Positions 1-9,021 are shown, counted from the stretch's first letter. The stretch is 64,000 bases of DNA from Steroidobacteraceae bacterium (GCA_025451845.1 JANWJS010000026.1:62001-126000); one strand, 5' to 3'. A program made the numbers and translations. Notes: generated by a model from the letters alone, not told the origin.

Positions 1-1
1 C

Positions 2-217
2 GGTGTCGCGCCTACGAGCACGGTCGCCGAGGGAGCCGCGGCCGTGACGCGGCTTGCCGTCTCCCGCGAGCTCGAAGGCAGTACGGGCGAGTACTTCGAC
101 GGGCTGCGTCCGGGCCGGGCAAACGCGCAAGCCTATGACGCTGCGGCCCGCCGTCGGCTCGCGGACGTCAGCGCCAGGCTCACCGGCAGCGGTCAAGCCT
201 CCGGCCTGACGAGCTAG
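2..217 (+). CDS. short-chain dehydrogenase/reductase, C-terminal part (cut by window edge)
   Basis: An open frame runs in from the left edge and ends at a TAG at 215-217, giving 71 residues. The part GEYFDGLRPGRANAQAYD followed by an A-x-RLADVSARLTG helix resembles the C-terminus of NAD(P)-dependent short-chain dehydrogenases of the retinol dehydrogenase/protochlorophyllide reductase-like group, where a G-x-YF motif precedes a final helix. The Rossmann fold and the YxxxK catalytic motif would lie upstream of the window, so substrate and cofactor cannot be judged. The next gene starts about 25 bases downstream on the same strand. Confidence 0.6.
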   Translation, partial: GVAPTSTVAEGAAAVTRLAVSRELEGSTGEYFDGLRPGRANAQAYDAAARRRLADVSARLTGSGQASGLTS

Positions 218-244
218 AATCCCGCCATCGTGGCAGGCCTGATC

Positions 245-847
245 ATGGGACTCGAAAACCCTGCGGAGTCTTTCGATAGCGAGTACTACCGGCGCTATTA
301 CTACGATCCGCGCACGGCAGTGACGACCCGGCGGGAGATGCAGGCCCGCGCCCGCCTCATCTCGGCTTTCACGGAACACATCGGTCTGCCGGTGCGCCGA
401 CTCCTCGATGCCGGATGCGGCACCGGCATGCTGCGCGCCCCGCTCAAGCGCCTCCTGCCCAGAGCGGAGTACGTGTGTCTCGAGACGAGCGCCTACCTCT
501 GTCAGCGCTATGGCTGGGGCCACGGCCGGATCGAGGAGTACCGCAGCAGCGCCGCCTTCGACCTCGTGATCTGCTATGACGTGCTGCAATATCTCGAGCC
601 GCGCCCGGCCGCGCGCGCCTTGAGCAACTTCGGGCGGCTCTGCCGCGGAGCACTCTACTTCAGTGCCCTGACCCGGCGCGATTGGGATCGGAATTGCGAT
701 CCCGTGCGGACGGATTCCAACGTACATCTGCGCGCCGCCAGCTGGTACCGGCTGCGTCTGCAGCGCAACTTCCGCGAAGTCGGCGCCGGGTTCTGGCTGC
801 GCCGCGGCGCGCCGCTCACCGTCTGGGAGCTGGAATCCCAGTTCTGA
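245..847 (+). CDS. class I SAM-dependent methyltransferase
   Basis: The 200-residue product carries the class I methyltransferase glycine motif LLDAGCGTGML (about residues 53-63), an acidic strand end (YVCLETS) and FDLVICYDVLQYLEP, the usual motif following the SAM-binding strand. It has no N-terminal signal or membrane segment, so it should be cytoplasmic. The substrate is unknown. A GTG at 230 would add five residues; the ATG at 245 was preferred because GGCAGG lies six bases upstream of it and nothing similar precedes 230. The unknown gene at 860 follows after 12 bases, so the two are probably co-transcribed. Confidence 0.85.
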   Translation: MGLENPAESFDSEYYRRYYYDPRTAVTTRREMQARARLISAFTEHIGLPVRRLLDAGCGTGMLRAPLKRLLPRAEYVCLETSAYLCQRYGWGHGRIEEYRSSAAFDLVICYDVLQYLEPRPAARALSNFGRLCRGALYFSALTRRDWDRNCDPVRTDSNVHLRAASWYRLRLQRNFREVGAGFWLRRGAPLTVWELESQF

Positions 848-859
848 TCCAGGACCCGC

Positions 860-1270
860 GTGACCGACATCGATTCCCCACTCCCGCCTGTCGCCGTCTT
901 GCGCGGCCCGGTCGCCTGCCGCCGGACCGCCAACGCCCTGATTCTCAGCGGCGCCGCCGCCGATTCCGCGGACGACCGCCTCATCCTGACGTTCCTTTGC
1001 GAATCGATGCCCGATATTCCGGGCTCTTTGCGAGGGGCCAGCATCCGTGCCGTCGATCAGCACCGTTACCTCATTGCGTCCGAGTCGCAGGAGCTGATCG
1101 TCGAGGCGGCAGCCCTCCATATCCATCGCGACGTGGGTAAAGCGTTCTATCGCGCGGTTCCGCCACGCCCGGTGCCGCTCAAGAAGCGCTTCTTCTGGCG
1201 AGTGGTGCTGGCGCTTGCCGGCAGCCGCACGGGCAAGCGTCTGCTGTTGGCGCTGCGCCGCCAGGCCTAA
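860..1270 (+). CDS. conserved hypothetical protein, 136 aa
   Basis: I do not recognise this protein. It is 136 residues from a GTG start, directly behind the methyltransferase gene. The first 100 residues look like a small soluble alpha/beta domain (alternating hydrophobic strands such as DRLILTFLCES and QHRYLIAS). The C-terminus is basic and amphipathic (PLKKRFFWRVVLALAGSRTGKRLLLAL), which could touch a membrane or nucleic acid. Its last four bases overlap the 3' end of the convergent glycosyltransferase gene. Codon use matches its neighbours, so it is likely a true gene. Confidence 0.6.
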   Translation: MTDIDSPLPPVAVLRGPVACRRTANALILSGAAADSADDRLILTFLCESMPDIPGSLRGASIRAVDQHRYLIASESQELIVEAAALHIHRDVGKAFYRAVPPRPVPLKKRFFWRVVLALAGSRTGKRLLLALRRQA

Positions 1271-2478
1271 CTCGGCTCTATCGCCTCCCGGCCCGGCGCC
1301 GCGACTCTCTCCCGGCCGAGCAACGCTCTGTAGGTCGCCATCTGCCCCTGGAAAGCCCGATCCCAGGTGAATTTCCGCAACACCTTCGCTCGGGCGTTGG
1401 CCCCCAGCGCCTCGATATCCCGCTCATACAGCGCCGCGATCGCTTCCGCCATCCTCGCCCCGCTCCCGGGCTCCGCCAACATTCCCACGCCCTCGTCGAC
1501 GAACTCCGGGATCGCACCGGCACGCGCCGCCACCACCGGCCGCCCACAGGCCATGGCCTCGAGGAGGACCAGGCCGAAGGTCTCCTGGGTCCCCGCATGC
1601 ACCAACGCATCGGCCGAGGCCAGCCATTGCGCCAGCTCGATGCTGTCCCGCCGGTACGGCAGCACCGTCACGTTGGCGGCCGGACGCGCTTCCCGGTCAC
1701 CGCCGATGAGCAGCAAGTGATAAGGCGCGCCGAGTAGCCGGAATGCCTCCAACAGCACGGGCACATTCTTCTCGCCCGCGAACCGTCCCGCATACACCAG
1801 TAGCCGTATCGCCGGCGCGAGCCCCAGACGCTCGCGCAGCCAGTCGCCGCGCCGCTCCGGCCGGAACACCTCAGCGTCGACTCCGAGCGGCTGGTGCACC
1901 GCATGTTGCACGCCCACGCCATTGAGCCGATCGCGCATCAGCCGGCTTGGCGCAAACACCACGTCGAAGTGCGCATAGAGCCAGGTCACGTAGCGCTCGA
2001 GCATCCGCTCGGTGGGCCGCCCACCCACGCGGCGGCTGATGATTTGCGGCAGGTTGGAATGATAGAACGCGGCGAGCGGGATGCCGCGGCGCCGCGCGAG
2101 CCGCCACGCGGCCCACGCCGGATGGAAGGCGTCGCCCGCCTCGATCAGGTTCGGCTGCAGCGCATCGAGCAGGTGCAGCCAGCGGCGCGGATCGAGCGGC
2201 AGGCGGTAGTTGAAACTACCCGGCACCGGGCAGCCCCCCAGCGTGCATATTCCCCCGCGCTCCGTCCGGTCCCGCGGTCCGGGCACCACCAGCGTGTGCT
2301 GCCAACGGCTGTGTGCCGCCAGCCAGACGTGCTTTGCATTCAGATAGCGTTTGACGCCGCCACTCGTCGGCGAGTAGAAAAGCGTCGTATCGACGAGGTG
2401 CGGACGGTCGCTCACGGCGGGAGTTGGCACAGCAAGCTGCTTGCCTGCATTGCACCTTTCCGGGGCGGGAGCTGTCAA
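1267..2478 (-). CDS. glycosyltransferase family 4 (group 1)
   Basis: The 403-residue protein has the GT-B arrangement. An N-terminal acceptor half begins with a glycine-containing YSPTSGGVKRYL motif. The C-terminal nucleotide-sugar half has LLVYAGRFAGEKNV, the usual start of the second Rossmann domain, and an EX7E motif in QETFGLVLLEAMACGRPVV that contacts the donor sugar nucleotide. It probably transfers a hexose to a lipid or cell-surface glycan; the sugar cannot be inferred. The start is uncertain: the longest frame begins with TTG at 2478 without a clear ribosome site, and GTG codons at 2430 and 2415 are alternatives just before the conserved region. Confidence 0.88.
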   Translation of the reverse strand: MTAPAPERCNAGKQLAVPTPAVSDRPHLVDTTLFYSPTSGGVKRYLNAKHVWLAAHSRWQHTLVVPGPRDRTERGGICTLGGCPVPGSFNYRLPLDPRRWLHLLDALQPNLIEAGDAFHPAWAAWRLARRRGIPLAAFYHSNLPQIISRRVGGRPTERMLERYVTWLYAHFDVVFAPSRLMRDRLNGVGVQHAVHQPLGVDAEVFRPERRGDWLRERLGLAPAIRLLVYAGRFAGEKNVPVLLEAFRLLGAPYHLLLIGGDREARPAANVTVLPYRRDSIELAQWLASADALVHAGTQETFGLVLLEAMACGRPVVAARAGAIPEFVDEGVGMLAEPGSGARMAEAIAALYERDIEALGANARAKVLRKFTWDRAFQGQMATYRALLGRERVAAPGREAIEPS

Positions 2479-2517
2479 GGCGCGGCGCGCCCTTGGCGGG
2501 CGCGCGGTCGCGTGCCG

Positions 2518-3966
2518 TCAGGCTGCCGTCGGCTCTGCCCGGGGAATTGCGCCATTACGCAGCGCCGAGGCGGCCTCGATGACCTCATCGCCGGTGCTGA
2601 ACCGATCTTCGCGTCGTTTGGCGAGAAGGCGCGCGAGAAGCGGCGCATGACGGGAAAGTGACAACGGCAGCCGCGGCGGCGGAGCGTTCACGTGCTGTTG
2701 CAGCACCTCTATCGCCGAGCCGCCGGTGAACGGCTTCTTGCCGGTCAACAGTTCGTAATACATGACGCCGAGGCTGTACAGGTCGGAGCGCGCGTCCAGC
2801 TCCTCGCCGAGCGCCTGCTCCGGGCTCATGTAGTAAGGTGAGCCGCGCAGCACGCCGGTGCGCGTGCTGTGCGACCCGCCATCCAGCGTGCGCGCCAGCC
2901 CGAAGTCGATCAACGCGATCTCGTCATTCTCGCGCAGCATGACGTTGGGCGGCTTCAGGTCGCGATGCACCAGGCCGGCACCGTGCACGACGCTCAGCGC
3001 CACGGCAATCTGCTCCAGGTAACGCAGTGTTTCCGCTTCCGTCACCCCGAAGTACATCCGCGCCTTGAGGTCGCCGCGCGGAAAATATTCCATCGCGAGG
3101 TACTCGAATCCCTTCTCGACACCGTAGCCGTGGATCCTGACCACCGCCGGATGGCGGATGGCGAGAATCGCGTTGTATTCGCGCTCGAGCGCCTGGCGCT
3201 CGGCGGTCGCCTCGCGGGAGGTCCTGCTGACTTTCAGCGCCACATCCGTGCCGAGTGCGGCGCTCGCGGCCAGATAGACGACCGCCTTTTCCGATTCGCC
3301 GATTTTCTTCGTGATGGCATATCCGGGGATGACCGGCGGAGCTTCCGTTTCCGGGGCCGGCGGCATGTCGGCAACGTCGCCCGGCGCTGGCGGCTCCTCT
3401 TGCACGGAGGAATCGAGTGCGATGGACTGAGCCGTGTGTGCGAGGTCCGCGAGCCGGCTGACGACCCGCTGCTCGATGCGGCGCAGCGCCACGCGTACCG
3501 AGGTTTTCAGCCGCTCGGGGGTGAGCAGGCGTTTCGGCAGGTAGTCCGCGGCGCCGAGCTGCAGCGCCCGCACCGCGGTGAGCTCGTTGCCATCCTCCGC
3601 CAGGGCGATCACCGCCGAGGCGATGTTCCGCGCCCGCAGCTTGCGCAGCAGGTCGAGGCCATGCGCCTGGGGGTCCTCCGGGCTGGCTCCAAAGCCCGCC
3701 GACAGCAGCAGCACGTCGCAGTTGCGACCCGTCACCCGGGCGCTCCAGGGCTCGAATTCCGCCAGGTCAATGGCGCCTATGGTGGCATCCGGGCACAGAA
3801 TACCCAGGTGCAGCCGGAGCCACTCGCGATACTTCTCATCGCGATCGACGACCAGCATGCGCGCCGGAGTGCCTGTCCGCCTGGTTTCCACCTGCCACCC
3901 GAGAACGCCTGTTCTCCGAGCAGAAAACGATGGACTAGCCAGGGCTCGGTTGTCGCTAGTGGCCAA
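2518..3966 (-). CDS. pseudo-receiver / serine-threonine protein kinase fusion
   Basis: The product is 482 residues. Residues about 36-160 form a response-regulator receiver fold with the acidic pair (VVDRDE, D41/D43) and a late lysine (K145). The phospho-acceptor position is serine: DVLLLSAGFG, S89, where LLDxxMP is normal. After a Pro/Glu-rich linker, residues about 215-465 form a Hanks-type kinase with ATP lysine K245 (ALKVSR), HRDLKPPN (catalytic D336), DFG (354-356) and a SPYYMSPEQ activation segment. The glycine loop (IGESEKAVVY) is reduced to one glycine. No membrane segment is visible, so it is cytoplasmic. It lies 147 bases downstream of gspB on the same strand, with a repeat hairpin between them. 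Its substrates are unknown. Confidence 0.88.
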   Translation of the reverse strand: MATSDNRALASPSFSARRTGVLGWQVETRRTGTPARMLVVDRDEKYREWLRLHLGILCPDATIGAIDLAEFEPWSARVTGRNCDVLLLSAGFGASPEDPQAHGLDLLRKLRARNIASAVIALAEDGNELTAVRALQLGAADYLPKRLLTPERLKTSVRVALRRIEQRVVSRLADLAHTAQSIALDSSVQEEPPAPGDVADMPPAPETEAPPVIPGYAITKKIGESEKAVVYLAASAALGTDVALKVSRTSREATAERQALEREYNAILAIRHPAVVRIHGYGVEKGFEYLAMEYFPRGDLKARMYFGVTEAETLRYLEQIAVALSVVHGAGLVHRDLKPPNVMLRENDEIALIDFGLARTLDGGSHSTRTGVLRGSPYYMSPEQALGEELDARSDLYSLGVMYYELLTGKKPFTGGSAIEVLQQHVNAPPPRLPLSLSRHAPLLARLLAKRREDRFSTGDEVIEAASALRNGAIPRAEPTAA

Positions 3967-4010
3967 GCGATTCTGTGAAGCCCGTCATCCCATGTGCCGG
4001 ACCTGTGACC

Positions 4011-4082
4011 GAAAGCAAATAATGCAGCGGCCCAGGGCCGCTCCTGGGCCGCGGGGTCGAAAAATCAGGGGGTTGGCCGCGC
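4011..4082 (-). repeat. dispersed intergenic repeat, family A copy 1
   Basis: Read on the minus strand it gives ...TTTTTCGACCCCGCGGCCC, then a hairpin AGCGGCC-CTG-GGCCGCT (4026-4042), then a tail ending TTTGCTTTC. The same order is found at 51.8 kb and 56.5 kb. It sits between gspB and the kinase gene and could also act as a weak terminator or attenuator, although no U-tract follows the stem. Confidence 0.7.
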
Positions 4083-4113
4083 AACGCGGCGCAGCCGGCT
4101 TTCGGCCGATCAA

Positions 4114-4917
4114 TCAGTTACGGGGTAGCAGGAAGCGAGTGCCATGGTAGGTCAGGACCACGCCGTCGGGGCGGATCGCGTCCACCTGCACGCCGCCGGG
4201 CAGGGAGTCCCCCTCACCCAGCCTGTGCATATTGATCATCACGAAGCGGTCGTGGGGGCGTGCGGCGAACACGTGTAGGTCCAAATGTAGCTCGGGCAAG
4301 CCGTCACTGGTGACGATCTGCTGGTAGAGCGGCAGGCCACCCGCGCCGCTCGCCGTCCCGGGCGCTTGCGCGCCGGCCGGCTCGACCGCCGGCGCGTAGT
4401 CGCTCGGATCGCCGCCGGACTGCGCCGGGCCGGCATTCTGATCATTGCCGCCGGCGGGAGACGACTCCTGGCCGGGCTGGCTCGAGCCCTCCGCGCGGGC
4501 CGCCGGAGCCTCTGCCGCCGAGGCGGGTGCTGCGGGCGTCACGTCGGCGGATGCCGCCGGTCGGGTGCTGCCCGCGGGTCGCGCGGAGGGCCCCGCGGCG
4601 GCGGACATTTGCGCGGTCCCCTGGGATGCTGCAGGGGTGAGCGTCGCCGCGGGAGGCACTGCGGCGGGAGCATTGCCAGCCGCCGGCTGCGGCGCCGGCT
4701 GCGCCTGTTTCGCCTGTTGTGTCTGTTGTGTCGCGGGACGGCGCAGCAACATCCAGGAGACCACGATGACATTGACCCCGAGAAGCACGGCAATCGCCAC
4801 CGCCCAAACCGGCAGCGCTCGCCGGGGGGGAGCAACCTTGACCTCGAAGAGCGACGGCCCGCTCTGCCGCTGCCGGTCGCTCTCGGATTTCTTTAGCGCA
4901 TCCAGGATGAACGACAT
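4114..4917 (-). CDS. gspB: type II secretion assembly protein GspB (ExeB-like)
   Basis: The protein starts with MSFILDALKKSESDRQR, the hallmark N-terminus of GspB/ExeB. It has one membrane helix (about residues 36-58), a long Pro/Ala/Gln-rich periplasmic linker (about 60-200) and a C-terminal GspB domain (about 205-267, with LPELHLDLHVFA and a final GVVLTYHGTRFLLP). In systems studied, GspB works with the ATPase GspA/ExeA to insert the secretin GspD through the peptidoglycan. Its ATG is five bases after the exeA stop, so the two genes form an operon as expected for the pair. The rest of the type II secretion cluster is not in the window. Confidence 0.92.
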   Translation of the reverse strand: MSFILDALKKSESDRQRQSGPSLFEVKVAPPRRALPVWAVAIAVLLGVNVIVVSWMLLRRPATQQTQQAKQAQPAPQPAAGNAPAAVPPAATLTPAASQGTAQMSAAAGPSARPAGSTRPAASADVTPAAPASAAEAPAARAEGSSQPGQESSPAGGNDQNAGPAQSGGDPSDYAPAVEPAGAQAPGTASGAGGLPLYQQIVTSDGLPELHLDLHVFAARPHDRFVMINMHRLGEGDSLPGGVQVDAIRPDGVVLTYHGTRFLLPRN

Positions 4918-4922
4918 GTGGG

Positions 4923-6692
4923 TTACTCGTGGGCCGCGGTCAGGAAGGGAGAGCCGGGCCTCGCCAGCGCGCCGGCCAATGCGACCTGCGTTCGGACGCC
5001 CGCGACACCGTCCACCGTCAGCCGGTGACTGCGCTGGAACCGGCGCACCAGGCTTGCGAGGCCGGCATCATAAACGTCGCTCGCCGGGCCGGGATCGGCG
5101 ATACCCGCGACCTTCTCCAGGCTGCGCCGCAGCCAGCGCACACCGGCGCCGCGCATGCCGGTGGAGAGCGTCTGCACGGGGGCGGCTTCCGGACGCCACA
5201 ACATGACGTAGTCGCCCATCCAGTAGCTCGACAGCTCGCCGACGCCGACCCGATGCCTCGACTTCCCCAGATCGAGGCTCGCGTCCTCGCCGTCGAGATG
5301 CGTCAACACCACTTCGTGACTGCCGCCGGTCGTATCCGTCAGCATCAGGATCGCCGGGCGATTGTAGAGACGCAGCTGCCCGAGAGAGCCCCGCTCCGTG
5401 AGGCACGCGAGTCCGTGTTGGGTCGCCTGCGTACACGGATCGGTCCCATCCACCGAGTAATGGATCCCCCAGAGGCCGAAGAGGGTGGTGAACGCTGCAT
5501 CAGTGGTCGTGACGCTCGAGTACTTCGCGAGCAGCGTGGCGAGACCCTCGGCCGGCCGTGTGGCGGCGGTGGTCCCCGGTTTTGCGCCGGACGTCCCGGC
5601 GCCTGAAAGTGCGGCGGGCACGGCGCCCGAGACAGGCGCGGCGCCGCTGGCCGCGGGAGGCACGATGCCCGATGCTGCGGGGGCCGCTGCGCCAGGAGCC
5701 GCGGACGGCCGGCCCGCGCCGCGGAGCGAACGGGACGCCGTGGGTGCGCCATGCGCCTCTGTCACCACGGGAGAGCGAGTCCATACCCAGGGCTGCAGGT
5801 GCCAGAGCGCGACGCTGCCAACGGCCAGGCACGCCGCCACCGCGGCCGTCCCCGCCCACGGCAGCCAGGGCGGTGTGAACCGCTTGCCAAACACCTCCGA
5901 GGCCGCATTGCGCACCAGCGGGCCCGTGATGCGGTGGCGATCCTGCGAGTACCCGCCGAGGAGGGCTCGGTCGCAAATGACGTTGATCACCCGTGGCACC
6001 CCGCTCGAGAGGCGATAGATCTCCTCCAGTGCGAACCGGTTGAAGATGTCGGCGGTCGCACCGGCGACCCGCAGGCGGTGGCGCACGTAAGCCGTGGTCT
6101 CCTCCACGCTCAGCGGGCTAAGGTGATAGCGCCCCGTGATGCGCTGCGCCAGCTGGCGCAGCTCGTTGCGCGCCAGCAGCTCGCGCAGCTCCTCCTGGCC
6201 TATGAGGATGATCTGTAACAGCTTCTTGGTGTTGGTTTCCAGGTTGGTGAGCAGGCGCACCTGCTCGAGCACTTCGGGCGCGAGGTTCTGCGCCTCGTCG
6301 ACCACCAGCACCACCCGCCGTCCGCCCGCGTGAGCACGCAGCAGATACTGGCTGAGGATGTCGACCAGGTCCTTCAGGCTCTGCGTCGCCGAGTCCGGCA
6401 CCCCGATGCCGAGCTCCTCGCAGATGGTGAGCAGGAACTCCGGTGCCGTCATCTTCGGATTGAGGATGAGGGCGATCTCGGCATTCTTCGGCGCCTGGGC
6501 GAGGAGCGAGCGCACGATCGTCGTCTTGCCGGTGCCGACTTCTCCGGTCAGCTGCACGAAGCCGCCGGCCTCGTTGATGCCGTAGAGCAGGTGCGCCATC
6601 GCCTCCGCGTGCCGCTCGCTGAGATACAGGTAGCGGGGGTCGGGGGTGATGGAGAACGGCTTTTCGTTGAGGCCGAAGAAAGCGAGATACAT
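4923..6692 (-). CDS. exeA: ExeA/GspA-type AAA ATPase with peptidoglycan-binding domain
   Basis: This 589-residue protein has an AAA+ domain at the N-terminus, with Walker A GEVGTGKTT (about residues 50-58) and Walker B VVLVVDEAQ. One membrane helix lies near residue 280 (AGTAAVAACLAVGSVALW). A periplasmic region resembles a C39-peptidase-like domain, and a type 1 peptidoglycan-binding domain follows near the end (LVRRFQRSHRLTVDGVAG). This is the usual ExeA layout; the family uses ATP hydrolysis to help place the secretin in the cell wall. The ATG at 6692 begins the conserved MYLAFFGLNEKPFSITPDP. A longer frame to 6737 would run into dinB and was rejected. Confidence 0.92.
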   Translation of the reverse strand: MYLAFFGLNEKPFSITPDPRYLYLSERHAEAMAHLLYGINEAGGFVQLTGEVGTGKTTIVRSLLAQAPKNAEIALILNPKMTAPEFLLTICEELGIGVPDSATQSLKDLVDILSQYLLRAHAGGRRVVLVVDEAQNLAPEVLEQVRLLTNLETNTKKLLQIILIGQEELRELLARNELRQLAQRITGRYHLSPLSVEETTAYVRHRLRVAGATADIFNRFALEEIYRLSSGVPRVINVICDRALLGGYSQDRHRITGPLVRNAASEVFGKRFTPPWLPWAGTAAVAACLAVGSVALWHLQPWVWTRSPVVTEAHGAPTASRSLRGAGRPSAAPGAAAPAASGIVPPAASGAAPVSGAVPAALSGAGTSGAKPGTTAATRPAEGLATLLAKYSSVTTTDAAFTTLFGLWGIHYSVDGTDPCTQATQHGLACLTERGSLGQLRLYNRPAILMLTDTTGGSHEVVLTHLDGEDASLDLGKSRHRVGVGELSSYWMGDYVMLWRPEAAPVQTLSTGMRGAGVRWLRRSLEKVAGIADPGPASDVYDAGLASLVRRFQRSHRLTVDGVAGVRTQVALAGALARPGSPFLTAAHE

Positions 6693-6705
6693 GGATGGAT
6701 GAAAG

Positions 6706-7896
6706 CTAGTCGATCGTATTGCCGCGCCGCAGCGCATCCCGGCCGAACCGTGCGCGCACCTCGTCCAGCGCGGAATCCAGGCGCGGGTCGCGGGCGCTGT
6801 CGCGCGTGCCCTCGCCGGCCGGACGCGGCTGCCGGCCGGCCTCGAACAGGCCGAGCTGCGAGGCCGGGCTCAAGTCGGTCAAGACCACCCCCAGGAGCCG
6901 AAGTTTCGCACCGGAGTGCTCGCCGAGCCAGCGCGAAAGCAGCTCACGGGCGACGTTGCGCAGGGTACGCTCTTCGTGCGTCGGCGGGGCAATCGCCCGC
7001 TGCCGGGTGAATGTCGCGAAATCGTGACGGCGAATCTTCACTCCCACCCGCCCCGCCATCAGTCCCCGGCCCCGCAGCCGCTCGCAGGCGAGGTCCGCCA
7101 AGCGGCAGAGCTGCGCCTCGAGCCGGCGCGGATCGGCCAGGTCCTGTGCGAAGGTGTCTTCGGCGCTCAGCGATTTCTCTTCGAGATCGGGCTGCACGGG
7201 GCGATCGTCGACGCCGGCCGCCCGCTCCCGCATTCTGGCCGAGTCGCGGCCGAAGAGGGGCCACAGGACGGCTTCCGTCGCCACCCGCAGCTCGCCGAGC
7301 GTGCGCAGCCCCGCGGCTTCGACCCGCTCGCCCAGCTTGCGTCCGAGGCCAGGGAGGCGGCGGACCGAGAGCGGATCCAGCACCTGGCGGATGCGGCTCT
7401 GCGGCACGAGCGTCAGTCCATCCGGCTTGTCGAGATCGGAGGCGATCTTCGCCACCAGCTTGTTGGTAGCCACCCCGACCGAGGCGGTCAGCCCCGTTCG
7501 CTTCCGCACGTCGTCCTTGATCCGTCGCGCAATCACCGCGGGCTCGCCGAGCAGCGCCTGACTGTCGGTGACGTCGAGGTAAGCCTCATCCAGCGACAGC
7601 CCTTGAACGAGCGGAGTGATCTCGTGGAAGACGCCGAACACCACCCGCGAGACCTCGCGATACTGCTGCATCCGCGGCGGAATGCAGATGGCATGCGGAC
7701 AGAGCCGCAGCGCCTGACCCATCGGCATCGCCGAGCGCACGCCGAATTTGCGTACCGCATAGCTTGCCGCGGCCACCACCCCTCGGCCGCCGGGCCAACC
7801 CACGATCACCGGCTTACCCGCGAGCTCCGGGTTGTCGCGCTGTTCCACTGACGCGTAGAACGCGTCCATGTCGACGTGCAGGATGGCGCGGATCAT
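6706..7896 (-). CDS. dinB: DNA polymerase IV (Y family, translesion)
   Basis: The 396-residue product begins ILHVDMDAFYASVEQRDNPEL, which carries the first catalytic aspartate and the steric-gate region. SLDEAYLDVTD supplies the second acidic pair. The thumb helix-hairpin-helix (RRLPGLGRKLGERVEAAGL) and a little-finger domain follow. It makes an error-prone copy past damaged template bases. The C-terminus is extended by about 40 residues after the little finger and has no obvious beta-clamp motif at the extreme end; GLFEA near residue 350 is a possible site. No SOS box is evident upstream. The gene ends 13 bases before exeA. Confidence 0.95.
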   Translation of the reverse strand: MIRAILHVDMDAFYASVEQRDNPELAGKPVIVGWPGGRGVVAAASYAVRKFGVRSAMPMGQALRLCPHAICIPPRMQQYREVSRVVFGVFHEITPLVQGLSLDEAYLDVTDSQALLGEPAVIARRIKDDVRKRTGLTASVGVATNKLVAKIASDLDKPDGLTLVPQSRIRQVLDPLSVRRLPGLGRKLGERVEAAGLRTLGELRVATEAVLWPLFGRDSARMRERAAGVDDRPVQPDLEEKSLSAEDTFAQDLADPRRLEAQLCRLADLACERLRGRGLMAGRVGVKIRRHDFATFTRQRAIAPPTHEERTLRNVARELLSRWLGEHSGAKLRLLGVVLTDLSPASQLGLFEAGRQPRPAGEGTRDSARDPRLDSALDEVRARFGRDALRRGNTID

Positions 7897-7920
7897 TGCG
7901 ATGACGCGGCCCCCTTGCGC

Positions 7921-9015
7921 TCACAATGTCAGGAAGCTGAAGGAGATGGTGGCCGTGACCACCAGCCCGCAGAGGATCAGGTAGATGGTGGCGAGCCCGC
8001 TAAGCTTGGTCAGGGTGAGCCACCGCCCCTGCCCATACACCCGCCGCATGGCCAGATAGCCGTAGATCGGCGCGTAAATCGCGAGGGCGGTGTCGACGGG
8101 ACTGAGCACCAGCGCCGATGAGGTGATCATGGGCAGCAGTGTGCTCACCCCCAGCAGCACGAACAGGAGCACCTGGTAGTGCAGGAGGAAGAGCAAATGC
8201 TCGACGTAGTACCGCGGCGGCTTGCGGTAGAAGGGCTTCACCGCCAGCGCCATCAGCGGCAATAACAGGAACATCGCGCGCTCGAGGTTGTGCTCGAAGT
8301 CCTCCGTCAGGCGCTCGAGCCCTCCTTCGGCCGCGGCCGCGAGGCAGCTCTGCGTCACCCGCGGCGCCCATGATGCGAACCAACCTCCGTGCTGCGTGAT
8401 GTAGTGCTCTGATTGCCCGCAGAGATGCTGCCGCCCGGTTGGCGTCGCCGCCGCCGCCGCCAATCCATCGGCGACTGTGCCGGACGTCGGGGCCGGTGTA
8501 TGGGTAACAGCGTGCGCTCCGCTAGGCGGACCACCGGGGACGACCTGATAGTTGAACGATTTGCCGTTGTAGGCGACAACGACTACGGGCGGTGCCGATA
8601 TCCGCGAGCTCAGGTCGACGACGACGAAGAAGATCACGCTGATGACCAGATACAGCCGCAGCGGAGGCAGGTAGCGCGCCCTGCGGCCGTCGAGGAACGC
8701 TCGGGTCAGGAACCCCGGCCGGAACAGCAGCGCGTTGAGCGTCTGCCAGAGCCGCGAGTCGGCATGTGTCAGATCCTCGGCGGCCTCGCTGACGAAGTGC
8801 CCGAAGTCGTGCACCGGGCGATCATGATGGCGCTGGCCGCACTCGCTGCAGTACTTGCCGGTGAGCAGTGCGTCGCAGTTGGCGCACAGTGTCGTGCGGC
8901 CGGCGGACTGCGGCGCCGCGTGCTTGACGCCTGCCGCATCGGCTGCGGCGTCGGGCGTCGCCGTTACGATGGTTCCTGCTGACGGCGGGGACTCAACGGG
9001 AGCGGGGCTGCTCAT
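7921..9015 (-). CDS. DUF3667 membrane protein with zinc-ribbon
   Basis: The 364-residue protein has a two-CxxC zinc-ribbon-like motif (CANCDALLTGKYCSECGQ, about residues 43-60). A conserved segment (HDFGHFVSEAAEDLTHADSRLWQTL) and about five membrane helices follow, including the very hydrophobic LYLVISVIFFVVVDL and the C-terminal ATIYLILCGLVVTATISFSFL. This matches the DUF3667 family, whose function is not known. An extra soluble loop of about 100 residues separates the first and later helices. It lies six bases from the fadE stop and is probably co-transcribed with fadE. Confidence 0.82.
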   Translation of the reverse strand: MSSPAPVESPPSAGTIVTATPDAAADAAGVKHAAPQSAGRTTLCANCDALLTGKYCSECGQRHHDRPVHDFGHFVSEAAEDLTHADSRLWQTLNALLFRPGFLTRAFLDGRRARYLPPLRLYLVISVIFFVVVDLSSRISAPPVVVVAYNGKSFNYQVVPGGPPSGAHAVTHTPAPTSGTVADGLAAAAATPTGRQHLCGQSEHYITQHGGWFASWAPRVTQSCLAAAAEGGLERLTEDFEHNLERAMFLLLPLMALAVKPFYRKPPRYYVEHLLFLLHYQVLLFVLLGVSTLLPMITSSALVLSPVDTALAIYAPIYGYLAMRRVYGQGRWLTLTKLSGLATIYLILCGLVVTATISFSFLTL

Positions 9016-9021
9016 TCCGCC

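Noticed and set aside
4366-4896. Long plus-strand frame opposite gspB, rich in Arg and Gly.
   Set aside because: It is a shadow of the Ala/Pro/Gln-rich linker of gspB on the other strand.
6693-6737. Longer start of exeA at 6737.
   Set aside because: It overlaps the dinB 3' end; ExeA proteins start at MYLAFFGL.
6906-7011. Possible short direct repeats in the dinB region.
   Set aside because: Only GC-rich codon periodicity; no repeated unit beyond chance.
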